From NCBI RefSeq assembly GCF_004348985.1, contig NZ_SMKW01000037.1, positions 28,702 through 92,701 of the forward strand: a stretch of DNA of 64,000 nt. Direction: 5' to 3'. The translations under genes and the position numbers were made by a program. Shown in pieces: positions 1 through 8,719 of this stretch (its first letter is position 1; each line of letters begins with the position of its first letter). The DNA comes from Saccharopolyspora elongata (GTDB taxonomy: Bacteria > Actinomycetota > Actinomycetes > Mycobacteriales > Pseudonocardiaceae). The notes under the pieces were generated by a model. It did not search any database, was not told the origin of the DNA, and saw only the letters and a list, made by a program, of their open reading frames with translations.

Positions 1-704
1 TGCGCCGCAGCGTGCGGCTGCTGGCCCAGCTCACCCAGCAGGTTGCCGTGGTGCAGTACCCCACGCTGACCCGGTCGACCGTCCGGCACGTCGAGGTCGT
101 CACCATCACCCCGGCCCGGCTGATGCTGGTGCTGATCACCAACACCGGGCGCGTCGACCAGCGGATGGTCGACCTCGGCGACGTGATCACCGACGACGAC
201 GTGGCCCGGCTGCGCAACGTGCTCAACGCCTCGATGGCCGAGAAGCGGCTCGCCGACGCCTCCGCCGCGGTGGCCGAGCTGCCCGACCAGGCGCCGTCGG
301 AGCTGCGCGACGCGTTGATCCGGGTGTGCAGCGTGCTCATCGAATCGCTGGTCGAGCACCCCGAGGAGCGGATGCTGCTCGGCGGCACGCCCAACCTGAC
401 CCGCAACGTCGCCGATTTCCCCAACTCGCTGCGCCAGGTCCTGGAGGCGCTCGAAGAGCAGGTCGTGGTGCTCAAGCTGCTCGCCGCGGCCCGCGACTCG
501 GGCACTGTGCGGGTCAGCATCGGGATGGAGAACGAGGCCAAGGAGATGCAGACGACCTCGGTGATTTCGACCGGATACGGTTCGGATGGCATGGTGCTGG
601 GAGGCCTGGGGGTGGTCGGTCCGACGCGGATGGACTACCCGGGGACCATGGCGGCCGTGCGGGCCGTCGCCGCTTACGTGGGTGAGATCCTGGTCGGTCG
701 GTGA
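1..704 (+). CDS. hrcA: Heat-inducible transcription repressor HrcA (3' part, cut by window start)
   Basis: HrcA represses chaperone operons by binding CIRCE operators and is itself tuned by GroEL. The reading frame is open from the first bases of the window (an in-frame GTG at position 12 is internal, not the start) and encodes about 233 residues, the GAF-like effector/dimerisation part of the family. Recognisable family blocks are LLAQLTQQVAVVQYPTL near the left edge, NLTRNVADFP in the middle and the C-terminal VVGPTRMDYPG. The N-terminal winged helix lies outside the window. The gene is followed 60 bp later by dnaJ, the usual actinobacterial pairing. Identification is firm; only completeness is missing. 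Confidence 0.95.
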   Translation, partial: RRSVRLLAQLTQQVAVVQYPTLTRSTVRHVEVVTITPARLMLVLITNTGRVDQRMVDLGDVITDDDVARLRNVLNASMAEKRLADASAAVAELPDQAPSELRDALIRVCSVLIESLVEHPEERMLLGGTPNLTRNVADFPNSLRQVLEALEEQVVVLKLLAAARDSGTVRVSIGMENEAKEMQTTSVISTGYGSDGMVLGGLGVVGPTRMDYPGTMAAVRAVAAYVGEILVGR

Positions 705-764
705 CTGTTCACCGACGCCTGACCGGCGAGAACTCGTTGATCGAGCAGAGGAAGTACTGAGAAG

Positions 765-1937
765 GTGGCCAGGGACTACTACGCGACCCTCGGGGTGGCC
801 AGGGACGCGACACCCGAGCAGATCAAGCGGGCGTACCGCAAGCTCGCGCGGGAACTGCACCCGGACGTCAACCCCGATGAGGCCGCGCAGGAGCGGTTCC
901 GGGAGGTGACGACCGCCTACGAGGTGCTTTCCGACCCCAAGAAGCGGCAGGTGGTCGACCTCGGCGGGGATCCGCTGGGCAACGGCGGCGGTGCCGGCGG
1001 CGGCATGGGAGACCCCTTCGCCGGGTTCGGCGGGCTGGGCGACATCATGGACGCCTTCTTCGGCGGCGGTGCCGGTGGCGGCGGCCGCGGACCGCGCAGC
1101 AGGGTCCAGCCCGGCTCGGACGCGCTGCTGCGGCTGGAGCTGACGCTGGAGGAGTGCGCCAGCGGCGTGAACCGCGACATCACCGTGGACACGGCGGTGC
1201 TCTGCGACTCCTGCGACGGCGGCGGCTCGCGCGCCGGCAGCGCCCCGTCGACCTGCGACACCTGCGGTGGCCGCGGCGAGGTGCAGTCCGTGCAGCGGTC
1301 GTTCCTGGGACAGGTCATGACGTCCCGGCCGTGCCCGGTGTGCCGCGGGTTCGGAGAGGTCATCACCGACCCGTGCCAGCAGTGCGGCGGCGACGGCCGG
1401 GTCCGCGCGCGGCGCACCATCACCGTCAAGATCCCGGCCGGGGTCGGCGACGGGATGCGGGTGCGGCTGGCCGGCGAGGGCGAGGTCGGGCCCGGCGGCG
1501 GGCCGGCCGGTGACCTGTTCGTCGAGGTCGAGGAGCTGCCGCACGAGCGGTTCACCCGCGACGGCGCGGACCTGCACTGCACCGTCGAGCTGCCGATGAC
1601 GGCGGCCGCGCTGGGCACCGTGCTCACCCTGGAGACGCTCGACGGCGGCCAGGAGGAGCTCACGATCGAGCCGGGCACGCAGCCCGGCACCGAGCACGTG
1701 CTCGCCGGCCGGGGACTGCCCAAGCTGCGGTCCAACGGCAAGGTCAGCGGGCACGGCGACCTGCACGTGCACCTCGACGTCGTGGTGCCGACGCGGCTCG
1801 ACGACGCGCAGTCCGACCTGCTGCGCCAGCTCGCCACGCTGCGCGGCGAGGAGCAGCCGGAGCCGACGGTGACCGCCAACGGCAACGGCAGCCGGCACGG
1901 GCTGTTCTCCCGCTTCCGCTCGTTCGGCCATCGCTGA
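765..1937 (+). CDS. dnaJ: Chaperone protein DnaJ (DnaJ2 type)
   Basis: Hsp40 co-chaperone that delivers unfolded clients to DnaK and stimulates its ATPase. The J domain covers residues 1-65 with the HPD motif at 32-34, followed by a glycine/phenylalanine-rich linker (about 70-112), four CxxCxGxG-type zinc motifs (about 145-215; the first reads CDSCDGGG) and the beta-rich client-binding C-terminal domain. At 390 residues it has normal length. The start is a GTG with GAGAAG upstream. Position directly after hrcA indicates the paralogue often called dnaJ2 in actinobacteria, under HrcA control, rather than the copy in the dnaK operon. Confidence 0.95.
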   Translation: MARDYYATLGVARDATPEQIKRAYRKLARELHPDVNPDEAAQERFREVTTAYEVLSDPKKRQVVDLGGDPLGNGGGAGGGMGDPFAGFGGLGDIMDAFFGGGAGGGGRGPRSRVQPGSDALLRLELTLEECASGVNRDITVDTAVLCDSCDGGGSRAGSAPSTCDTCGGRGEVQSVQRSFLGQVMTSRPCPVCRGFGEVITDPCQQCGGDGRVRARRTITVKIPAGVGDGMRVRLAGEGEVGPGGGPAGDLFVEVEELPHERFTRDGADLHCTVELPMTAAALGTVLTLETLDGGQEELTIEPGTQPGTEHVLAGRGLPKLRSNGKVSGHGDLHVHLDVVVPTRLDDAQSDLLRQLATLRGEEQPEPTVTANGNGSRHGLFSRFRSFGHR

Positions 1938-1988
1938 CCGAGTGGTTTCGCACACGGTTCGCCGCGAAGACGAGAGCTGAGGCCGGAA

Positions 1989-2732
1989 GTGTCGGAATCC
2001 TCGCTGCCGGTGTTCTCGGTCGACCGGCTGCCCGCCGTCGGCGCGACCACGCTGGACGGCCCGGAGGGCAAGCACGCGGCCACCGTGCGCCGCCTGCGGG
2101 TTGGTGAGCAGCTGCTGCTCTCGGACGGGCAGGGCGGCATGGCGCGCTGCGAAGTGCTGGCCGCGGCGAAGGACTCGCTGCAGCTCGCGGTGTCCGAGAC
2201 CTGGCAGGTTCCGCAGCCGGGTCTGCGGGTCCGGCTGGCGCAGGCGCTGGTCAAGGGCGACCGCGGGGAACTCGCGGTGGAGCTGGCCACAGAGGCGGGC
2301 GTGGACGCGGTGGTGCCGTGGCGCGCCGCCCGGTGCGTGGCGAAGTGGGATGACGGCCCGCGCGGCGCGAAGGCGCTGGCGCGGTGGCGCAGCACGGCCG
2401 CGCAGGCGGCGAAGCAGGCGCGGCGGGCGTGGACGCCGCCGGTCGACGAGCCGGTGAGCACCAAGCAGCTCGCGGAGCTGGTGCGCGGGGCCGACGCGGC
2501 GCTGGTGCTGCACGAGTCGGCGACCGCGCCGCTGGCGTCCATCGAGCTGCCCGAGGCCGGCGAACTCGTCCTGATCGTCGGCCCGGAAGGCGGCGTGACC
2601 GGCGACGAGCTCGCGGCGCTGGCCGACGCCGGCGCGCACGTCGTCCGCCTCGGCCCGACGGTCCTGCGCGCCTCCACGGCCGCGGCGGTCGCCCTCGGCG
2701 CCCTCGGCGCCCGCACCGACCGCTGGGCCTGA
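1989..2732 (+). CDS. rsmE: 16S rRNA (uracil-1498-N3)-methyltransferase
   Basis: SPOUT-class methyltransferase that N3-methylates U1498 (E. coli numbering) of 16S rRNA in the assembled 30S subunit. The 247-residue protein has an N-terminal PUA-like part (GKHAATVRRLRVGEQL) and the C-terminal trefoil-knot SAM site with the signature LIVGPEGGVTGDEL and the closing LGPTVLRASTAA block. It starts at GTG 1989 with GGCCGGAAG just upstream. It follows dnaJ by 51 bp in the same order as in mycobacteria and is probably co-transcribed. Confidence 0.95.
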   Translation: MSESSLPVFSVDRLPAVGATTLDGPEGKHAATVRRLRVGEQLLLSDGQGGMARCEVLAAAKDSLQLAVSETWQVPQPGLRVRLAQALVKGDRGELAVELATEAGVDAVVPWRAARCVAKWDDGPRGAKALARWRSTAAQAAKQARRAWTPPVDEPVSTKQLAELVRGADAALVLHESATAPLASIELPEAGELVLIVGPEGGVTGDELAALADAGAHVVRLGPTVLRASTAAAVALGALGARTDRWA

Positions 2733-2743
2733 TTGCGCGGGGC

Positions 2744-2802
2744 GCAATTTCGCGAGAATTCCACACTCACTCGGGTGAAGATCAATTTTCCCGCGAAATT
2801 GC
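2744..2802. repeat. Inverted repeat in the rsmE-HIT intergenic gap, probable terminator
   Basis: The 377-bp gap after rsmE contains GCAATTTCGCG (2744-2754) and its exact reverse complement CGCGAAATTGC (2792-2802), with a 37-nt spacer and further GC pairing outside. It lies 11 bp after the rsmE stop, so it may end that transcript. The ATTTCGCG core recurs in the palindromes at 59352-59409, which suggests a strain-wide intergenic hairpin family. I see no gene in the rest of 2803-3109. Confidence 0.5.
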
Positions 2803-3109
2803 CATCCCGCGCGATCGGCAGTCACGTACCGCTAAGAAGATCAAAAACTTTTGGCTATCCGTAGCGCGAACGGCTGACGCAGCGATACGCTTCGTGTGCG
2901 AAAGATCGCGGTGTGGTTTGCCGCGACCGGTGCCGCACGGGGCATCGGACCCCAGCACTCGCCGGACACCTCCCCCCTCGGTCCGGCGAGAGCTGCGCCG
3001 CAAACGGGACAACCCCCAGACCCGGTTGCGGCGCAGCGTGCCGGGATGTGACCGGAACCGGCCCCGCGATGATCGAACCGCGCCGCGCCGCTCGGCTAAT
3101 CTTCCGGGC

Positions 3110-3475
3110 ATGAGTGACTTGGACTCCCTTTTTCTGCGGATCATCGCGCGCGAAATCCCGGCGGACGTCGTTCGCGAGAACGACCACGTCATCGCGATCC
3201 GCGACATCAACCCGCAGGCCGCCACGCACGTGCTCGTCGTGCCGAAGAAGCGCTACCGCAACGCCGCCGAGCTCGCCGTCGCCGACCCGGAGCTGCTGGC
3301 CGAGCTGATCACCGTCGCCCGCGACATCGCCGAGCAGGAGGGCATCGCGGAGTCCGGGTACCGGCTGCTGTTCAACACCAACGCCGACGCGGGCCAGACG
3401 ATCTTCCACGTGCACCTGCACCTCCTCGGCGGCGAACCGCTCGGCGGGCTCACCGGCGGGCCGCTCAGGGGCTGA
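3110..3475 (+). CDS. HIT family hydrolase (HINT-like)
   Basis: Small histidine-triad nucleotide phosphoramidase/hydrolase of the HINT branch, acting on AMP-lysine-type conjugates in the cytoplasm. The 121-residue protein has the family opening block LFLRIIAREIPADVV, a middle block HVLVVPKKRY, and the catalytic triad HVHLHLLGG at its C-terminus, which supplies the HxHxH residues. The ATG at 3110 fits the family's normal length; longer in-frame extensions upstream have out-of-frame-like arginine-rich composition and were rejected. It is about 120 bp upstream of phoH. Confidence 0.93.
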   Translation: MSDLDSLFLRIIAREIPADVVRENDHVIAIRDINPQAATHVLVVPKKRYRNAAELAVADPELLAELITVARDIAEQEGIAESGYRLLFNTNADAGQTIFHVHLHLLGGEPLGGLTGGPLRG

Positions 3476-3597
3476 TCCCCGCCGCGTCGAGGTGGCGGTG
3501 ACGGCGGCAATCTGATTGCCGGGTGGACTACCATCGACGCCAGGGAGAACTGACCGAACGACCCGCGCGAACGCGCAGAAAGCAGGCCCGAAAACAC

Positions 3598-4677
3598 GTG
3601 GCCGGTATTGCAGCGGGTGGAGCCGCCGCCCAGTCCGGAGAGCACCCCCAGACCGACGCCCAAGAGGCGACAGCGCAGTCGAAGGTGACCGTTCCCGACA
3701 ACGTCGTTCTGACGCTGGTCGGATCCAGGGACGAGAACCTTCGGGTCGTGGAGGACCTGCTCACCGCCGATGTCCATGTCCGGGGCAACGAGGTGACGCT
3801 GTCCGGAGACCCCGCGGAGGTCGCGTTCGCCGAACGGGTGTTCGCCGAGCTGATCGCGCTGATCGCCAAGGGCAGCCAACTCACGCCGGACATCGTCCGC
3901 CGCAGCGTCGCGATGCTCTCGGCCGACCACGGCGAGTCGCCCGCCGACGTGCTCAGCCTGGACATCGTGTCCCGGCGCGGCCGGACGATCCGCCCCAAGA
4001 CGCTCAACCAGAAGCGCTACGTCGACGCCATCGACCACCACACCGTGGTGTTCGGCATCGGCCCCGCCGGTACCGGCAAGACGTACCTGGCGATGGCCAA
4101 GGCCGTGCAGGCGCTGCAGGCGAAGCAGGTCAACCGGATCATCCTCACCCGCCCCGCCGTCGAGGCCGGCGAGCGGCTCGGGTTCCTGCCGGGCACCCTC
4201 TACGAGAAGATCGACCCGTACCTGCGGCCGCTGTACGACGCGCTGCACGACATGGTCGACCCGGAGTCGGTGCCGCGGCTGACGCAGGCAGGCACGATCG
4301 AGATCGCGCCGCTGGCCTACATGCGCGGCCGCACCCTCAACGACGCGTTCATCATCTTGGACGAGGCGCAGAACACCACGCCCGAGCAGATGAAGATGTT
4401 CCTGACCCGGCTGGGCTTCGGCTCCAAGATCGTGGTCACCGGGGACGTCACGCAGATCGACCTGCCCGGCGGCCAGCGCAGCGGGCTGAAGATCGTGCAG
4501 AACATCCTGGGCGACGTCGACGACGTGCACTTCGCGCTGCTGGACAGCCACGACGTGGTGCGGCACCGACTGGTCACCGACATCGTCAACGCGTACGACC
4601 GCTGGCACGCCCTGGAAGACGCCGACGACCACGCCCGGTCGGGCCGGCGCAACGGGCAACGACGAGGACGAGCATGA
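3598..4677 (+). CDS. phoH: PhoH-like P-loop ATPase
   Basis: PhoH/PhoL family cytoplasmic ATPase, associated with RNA metabolism through its constant linkage to ybeY. From GTG 3598 it is 359 residues. An N-terminal KH-like segment (SKVTVPDNVVLTLVGSRDEN) is followed by the ATPase domain with Walker A GPAGTGKT near residue 155-163, the RPAVEAGERLGFLPG block, and Walker B-like FIILDEAQNTTPEQ. An in-frame GTG at 3523 would add 25 basic residues; I prefer 3598 because family members begin shortly before the KH-like block, but the start is uncertain. It overlaps ybeY by 4 bp. Confidence 0.92.
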   Translation: MAGIAAGGAAAQSGEHPQTDAQEATAQSKVTVPDNVVLTLVGSRDENLRVVEDLLTADVHVRGNEVTLSGDPAEVAFAERVFAELIALIAKGSQLTPDIVRRSVAMLSADHGESPADVLSLDIVSRRGRTIRPKTLNQKRYVDAIDHHTVVFGIGPAGTGKTYLAMAKAVQALQAKQVNRIILTRPAVEAGERLGFLPGTLYEKIDPYLRPLYDALHDMVDPESVPRLTQAGTIEIAPLAYMRGRTLNDAFIILDEAQNTTPEQMKMFLTRLGFGSKIVVTGDVTQIDLPGGQRSGLKIVQNILGDVDDVHFALLDSHDVVRHRLVTDIVNAYDRWHALEDADDHARSGRRNGQRRGRA

Positions 4678-5240
4678 GCATCGAGATCGCCAACGAATCC
4701 GGCGTCGCAGTGCCCGAGGCGACCATCGTCTCGGTCGCCCGGTTCGCCCTCGACAAGATGAGCGTCAGCCAGCTCGCCGAGCTGTCCATCGTGCTGGTGG
4801 AGCTCGACGTGATGGCCGACCTGCACGAGCGGTGGATGGACCTGCCCGGCCCCACCGACGTGATGTCGTTCCCGATGGACGAGTACGACTCGGCCCGCCG
4901 CCCGGACTCCGCGGGCTCCGGCCCGGCGCTGCTGGGCGACATCGTGCTCTGCCCGGCGTTCGCCAAGGACCAGGCCCGCAAGGCCGGGCACAGCCTGCTG
5001 GACGAGCTGCACCTGCTCACCGTGCACGGGGTGCTGCACCTGCTCGGCTACGACCACGCCGAGCCGGAGGAGGAGCGGGAGATGTTCGGCCTGCAGAACC
5101 GCATCCTCGCCGAGTACCGCGAGGCCCGCGACGAGGCCGAGCGGGCTGAGGCGCAGCGCAGCGCGGACGCCCGGGTGCTGGGCGCCGTCGGGCTGGACGA
5201 GCCGGAGTCGCCGCAGGGCGGCCCGGCCAACGCCAACTAG
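4674..5240 (+). CDS. ybeY: Endoribonuclease YbeY (16S rRNA maturation)
   Basis: Zinc-dependent single-strand endoribonuclease acting in 16S rRNA 3' end maturation and ribosome quality control. The 188-residue protein carries the hallmark HGVLHLLGYDH, whose three histidines bind the metal, and the preceding block PTDVMSFPMDE. The ATG overlaps the phoH stop as ATGA, so the two are translationally coupled. The last 45 residues are an acidic, low-complexity tail beyond the catalytic domain, common in actinobacterial versions. Confidence 0.95.
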   Translation: MSIEIANESGVAVPEATIVSVARFALDKMSVSQLAELSIVLVELDVMADLHERWMDLPGPTDVMSFPMDEYDSARRPDSAGSGPALLGDIVLCPAFAKDQARKAGHSLLDELHLLTVHGVLHLLGYDHAEPEEEREMFGLQNRILAEYREARDEAERAEAQRSADARVLGAVGLDEPESPQGGPANAN

Positions 5241-5251
5241 GGGAGCCGGCG

Positions 5252-6580
5252 GTGGACTTGACCGGTTCCACTGCGTTCTTGATCAGCGCGGTGCTGCTGG
5301 TGCTGGCGGCCGGGGTCTTCGCGGCCTCCGAATCCGCCATCACCGTGGCCTCCCGGGCCCGCGTCGACGAACTCGTCCGCGAGGGCCGCGGCGGCGCCAA
5401 GCAGCTCGCGCAGCTGCTCGCCGACCGGCCCCGGCACGTCAACCTGCTGCTGTTGCTGCGGCTGGCGTGCGAGATGGGCGCGACGGTGCTGGTCACCGTG
5501 GTGGCCCTGCGGCTGGCCGACTCCGAGGCGTGGGCGGTCGTGATCACCGGGCTGATCATGCTGGTGGCGTCCTACGTGCTGGTCGGCGTCGGCCCGCGCA
5601 CCCTCGGCAGGCAGCACCCGTACGGCATCGGGATCAAGGTGGCCGCGCCGGTGCGGGTGCTGGCCAGGTTGCTCAACCCGCTGACCAGGCTGCTGATCCT
5701 GATCGGCAACATGATCACCCCCGGCAAGGGCTTCCGCGAGGGCCCGTTCTCCACCGAAGTGGAGCTGCGCGAGCTGGTCGACCTCGCCGGCGAACGCGGC
5801 GTGGTGGCCGCGGGTGAGCGGGAGATGATCCACTCGGTCTTCGAGCTCGGCGACACCCTCGCCCGCGAGGTGATGGTGCCGCGCACCGAGATCATCTGGA
5901 TCGAGCAGACCAAGTCCGCCCGGCAGGCGGTGGCGCTGTGCCTGCGCTCCGGCTTCTCCCGCGTCCCGGTGATCGGCGAGAGCATCGACGACATCGTCGG
6001 CGTGGTGACCCTCAAGGACCTGACCAGCGCCGTGCTGGCCGGCCGCGACCCGACCGGGCCGACGGTGGCGGAGCTGATGCGCCCGGCCAGCTTCGTGCCG
6101 GACACCAAGCGGCTCGACGAGTTGCTCGGCGAGATGCAGATCTCCCGCAGCCACCTGGCCATCGCCGTCGACGAGTACGGCGGCACCGCGGGCCTGCTGA
6201 CCATCGAGGACATCATCGAGGAGATCGTCGGCGAGATCACCGACGAGTCGGACCTGGAGGAGCACCGCCCGATTGAACGGCTCGACGACGGCACCGTCCG
6301 GGTCAGCTCGCGGCTGCCGGTCGAGGACCTCGGCGAGCTGTTCGGCGTGGAGCTCGACGACTCCGACGTGGAGACCGTCGGCGGGCTGCTGGCGCAGCGG
6401 CTCGGTCGCGTGCCGCTGCCCGGCGCGGAGACCGAGATCGCCGGCCTGCGGCTGCGCGCCGAGGGCGGCAAGGACCACCGCGGGCGGATTCGCATCAATG
6501 CGCTGCTCGTCCGCCCGGTGAACGCAGATCAAGCACCGCTGCGCGGTGCCGACCAGGAGGGAAGCAACGCCCGTGGCTGA
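5252..6580 (+). CDS. CNNM/CorC-type membrane protein with CBS domains
   Basis: Hemolysin C/CorC family membrane protein, implicated in divalent-cation (Mg/Co) transport. In order: an N-terminal CNNM (DUF21) domain with several hydrophobic helices (residues 1-150), two CBS domains (about 205-330; motifs MVPRTEIIW and FSRVPVIGESIDDIVGVVTLKDL), and a C-terminal CorC_HlyC transporter-associated domain (about 345-430). 442 residues is normal. Start is GTG 5252 preceded by GGGGAGCCGGCG, 11 bp after ybeY. It overlaps the next gene by 8 bp, so phoH-ybeY-corC-cdd-like read as one operon. Confidence 0.93.
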   Translation: MDLTGSTAFLISAVLLVLAAGVFAASESAITVASRARVDELVREGRGGAKQLAQLLADRPRHVNLLLLLRLACEMGATVLVTVVALRLADSEAWAVVITGLIMLVASYVLVGVGPRTLGRQHPYGIGIKVAAPVRVLARLLNPLTRLLILIGNMITPGKGFREGPFSTEVELRELVDLAGERGVVAAGEREMIHSVFELGDTLAREVMVPRTEIIWIEQTKSARQAVALCLRSGFSRVPVIGESIDDIVGVVTLKDLTSAVLAGRDPTGPTVAELMRPASFVPDTKRLDELLGEMQISRSHLAIAVDEYGGTAGLLTIEDIIEEIVGEITDESDLEEHRPIERLDDGTVRVSSRLPVEDLGELFGVELDDSDVETVGGLLAQRLGRVPLPGAETEIAGLRLRAEGGKDHRGRIRINALLVRPVNADQAPLRGADQEGSNARG

Positions 6581-6938
6581 GCACGTCGAAGCGGCGGCCC
6601 CGCAGGAGATCGACCCGGAGGACGCCAAGATCGTCACGCTCGCGCGGTCGTCCCGAGCCCGCACCGGAGCGGCCGAGGGCGCGGCGGTGCGCGACACCGA
6701 CGGCCGCACCTATGCGGCGTGCACGGTCGCCCTCCCGTCCCTGCGGCTGACCGCCCTGCAGGCGGCGGTGGCGGCAGCCGTCGCCAGCGGCGCGGAGGGC
6801 CTCGAAGCGGCCGCGGTCGTCACCGACGCCGACGCGGTCGACGCCGACTCGGTCGCGGCGGTCCACGACCTCACCCGCACTGCGCAGATCCTCCGCGCGG
6901 ACGCCACCGGCGCCGTCACCGGCGTTCTCCAGGCGTAA
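6573..6938 (+). CDS. Cytidine deaminase-like protein, likely non-catalytic
   Basis: 121-residue protein in the place occupied in mycobacteria by a small cytidine deaminase-like gene between corC and era. It shares the alpha/beta pattern and the AALQAAVAAAVASGAEGLEA-type helix of the fold, but the zinc motifs of true cytidine deaminases (HAE and PCxxC) are absent, so deaminase activity is doubtful. Start GTG 6573 has a strong AGGAGGG ribosome binding site. The role is unknown; conservation of position suggests a link to ribosome biogenesis genes. Confidence 0.75.
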   Translation: MAEHVEAAAPQEIDPEDAKIVTLARSSRARTGAAEGAAVRDTDGRTYAACTVALPSLRLTALQAAVAAAVASGAEGLEAAAVVTDADAVDADSVAAVHDLTRTAQILRADATGAVTGVLQA

Positions 6939-6963
6939 CCCGGCCCCCGGTGATCGGGGCGGG

Positions 6964-7079
6964 CGCAAATTCAATGGAAGTAGCGGATCTCCGGCGTGTC
7001 GGCCCCGACACGCCGGAGGCTGTGGACAACTTCCGCAATTTCAATGGAAATCGGACCTTCGATTTCCATTGAATTTGCG
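6964..7079. repeat. Three-armed inverted repeat upstream of era
   Basis: Arm A (6964-6979, CGCAAATTCAATGGAA) is an exact reverse complement of arm C (7064-7079). Arm B (7034-7053) also pairs with 7060-7079 around a 6-nt loop GACCTT, with one mismatch. A-C and B-C pairings are mutually exclusive. The B-C hairpin is nearly identical in sequence and loop to the hairpin at 12222-12275. It may serve as terminator for the phoH-corC operon; alternative folding is an inference. Confidence 0.6.
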
Positions 7080-7163
7080 TCACCCCGGGGCCTGCCGGGC
7101 CTCGGGCGCCCGGGTCGGACGCCCTCTGTGCTGCGGCCGGGGCGGGCCGGTCACAATGGTGCG

Positions 7164-8072
7164 GTGACCAGCTCCGCAGATGTGCACCGCTCCGGATTCG
7201 CCTGCTTCGTCGGCCGGCCCAACGCCGGGAAGTCGACGCTGACGAACAGTCTGGTCGGCTCGAAGGTGGCGATCACCTCCAGCAAACCGCAGACCACCCG
7301 GCACGCCATCCGCGGCATCGTGCACCGGCCCGACGCACAGCTGATCATCGTCGACACCCCCGGCCTGCACCGGCCGCGCACCCTGCTCGGGAGGCGGCTC
7401 AACGACCTGGTCTACGAGACGTGGTCCGAAGTGGACGTGGTCGGGTTCTGCGTGCCCGCCGACCAAAAGGTCGGCCCGGGTGACCGGTTCATCGCCGAGC
7501 AGCTGAAGAAGGTGGCCCGCCGCACCCCGGTGCTGGGCATCGTCACCAAGACCGACCTGGTCAGCAAGGAGCAGGTCGCGCAGCAGCTGCTGGACCTGCA
7601 GCAGGTGATGGACTTCGCCGACCTGGTGCCGGTGTCCGCGCTGGATTCCTTCCAGGTCGACGTGCTGGCCGATCTGCTGGTCGCGCAGATGCCCGAGGGC
7701 CCGCAGCTGTACCCGGACGGCGAGCTCACCGATGAACCGGAGACGACGCTCATCGCGGAGCTGATCCGGGAGGCGGCGCTGGAGGGCGTGCGCGACGAGC
7801 TGCCGCACTCGCTGGCCGTCACCATCGAGGAGATGATCCCCCGCGAGGGCCGCAAGGACCTGATCGACGTGCACGCGGTGCTCTACGTCGAGCGCTCCAG
7901 CCAGAAGTCGATCGTCATCGGCCGCGGCGGGGAGCGCTTGCGCGCCGTCGGCACCCAGGCGCGCAAGCACATCCAGGCGCTGCTGGGCTCCAAGATCTAC
8001 CTGGATCTGCACGTCAAGGTCGCCAAGGACTGGCAGCGCGACCCGAAGCAGCTGCGCAAGCTGGGGTTCTGA
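7164..8072 (+). CDS. era: GTPase Era
   Basis: Ras-like GTPase that binds the 3' end of 16S rRNA and checks 30S assembly. Residue order: G1 motif GRPNAGKST near residue 16, switch/G2 with KPQTTRH, G3 DTPG, G4 TKTD near 126, and a C-terminal KH domain with the typical VERSSQKSIVIGRGGERLR. 302 residues from GTG 7164, normal for the family. Upstream in-frame sequence is the hairpin region and was not counted as coding. Confidence 0.96.
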   Translation: MTSSADVHRSGFACFVGRPNAGKSTLTNSLVGSKVAITSSKPQTTRHAIRGIVHRPDAQLIIVDTPGLHRPRTLLGRRLNDLVYETWSEVDVVGFCVPADQKVGPGDRFIAEQLKKVARRTPVLGIVTKTDLVSKEQVAQQLLDLQQVMDFADLVPVSALDSFQVDVLADLLVAQMPEGPQLYPDGELTDEPETTLIAELIREAALEGVRDELPHSLAVTIEEMIPREGRKDLIDVHAVLYVERSSQKSIVIGRGGERLRAVGTQARKHIQALLGSKIYLDLHVKVAKDWQRDPKQLRKLGF

Positions 8073-8202
8073 TCACAACTTCGGCGCGGAATGCGTGGAA
8101 CCTGCCATGACCTGAGCGCGTCTCAGGTACGTTGCTGGCCGGACTCTTTGCGTACGGGCAAGGACACCTGGCTTTTTTTGTTCGACGATTAAAGGATCAA
8201 TC

Positions 8203-8649
8203 GTGACTAATCCCTATGGCGGCCCGCCTTCGGGGCCCAACCCGCAGCAGCCGTACGGTCAGCAGCCGGGCGGATACGGTCCGCCGTCGGGGCCGATGCC
8301 CCAGCAGCCGTACGGCCAGCCCGACCCCTACGGGCAGCAGAACCCGTACGGCCAGCCGAACCCCTACGGGCAGCAGCCCGGCGGCGCCCCGCCGAACAAC
8401 AACATCGGCTGGGGCATCGGTTCGATCTTCCTGTGCTGGCCGTTCGCGATCCCGTCGCTGATCAAGGCCACCTCGGTGCAGAACCTGTGGGCCCAGGGCC
8501 AGTACCAGCAGGCCCAGGCCGCGGCGGATGACGCCAAGAAGTGGGGCAAGATCGGCATCATCGCCGGCGCCGCGTGGTGGGTCCTGATCATCCTGATCTA
8601 CGTGATCTTCTTCGTGATCATCGCCGCCTCGGTGAGCTCCTACAACTGA
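8203..8649 (+). CDS. CD225/dispanin-like two-helix membrane protein
   Basis: 148 residues. Residues 1-65 are a proline/glutamine/glycine/tyrosine-rich disordered tail built of PYGQ-type repeats. Residues 66-148 hold the CD225 pattern: NNNIGWGIGSIFLCWPFAIPSLI helix, the conserved cytoplasmic loop with A..A..DDAKKWGKIG, then a second helix. The fold suggests a small inner-membrane protein with cytoplasmic tail; function in bacteria is unknown. Start GTG 8203 with AAAGGATC upstream. A paralogue follows at 8720. Confidence 0.8.
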   Translation: MTNPYGGPPSGPNPQQPYGQQPGGYGPPSGPMPQQPYGQPDPYGQQNPYGQPNPYGQQPGGAPPNNNIGWGIGSIFLCWPFAIPSLIKATSVQNLWAQGQYQQAQAAADDAKKWGKIGIIAGAAWWVLIILIYVIFFVIIAASVSSYN

Positions 8650-8655
8650 TCGAGT

Positions 8656-8697
8656 CGTGTCGTTGCGGCCGGCGCGCGCGCCGGCCGCAACGACACG
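8656..8697. terminator. Perfect 42-bp palindrome between two paralogous membrane genes
   Basis: CGTGTCGTTGCGGCCGGCGC continues into its exact reverse complement with no unpaired loop (21 + 21 bp). It begins 6 bp after the upstream stop codon and ends 22 bp before the next start. As RNA it would form a very stable hairpin, so termination or attenuation between the two dispanin genes is likely. There is no U-run after it. Confidence 0.7.
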
Positions 8698-8719
8698 CGT
8701 CAACTTCTCCGGGGGAACC

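Noticed and set aside
917..2785. 622-codon open frame on the minus strand across dnaJ and rsmE
   Set aside because: Ser/Pro/Arg-rich shadow typical of high-GC genes; the plus strand has clear DnaJ and RsmE motifs.
6573..6938. Active cytidine deaminase (cdd)
   Set aside because: The zinc-binding HAE and PCxxC motifs are not present.
8305..8395. PYGQ-type repeats in the dispanin gene, considered as a CRISPR or tandem repeat
   Set aside because: They are coding low-complexity repeats without spacers.
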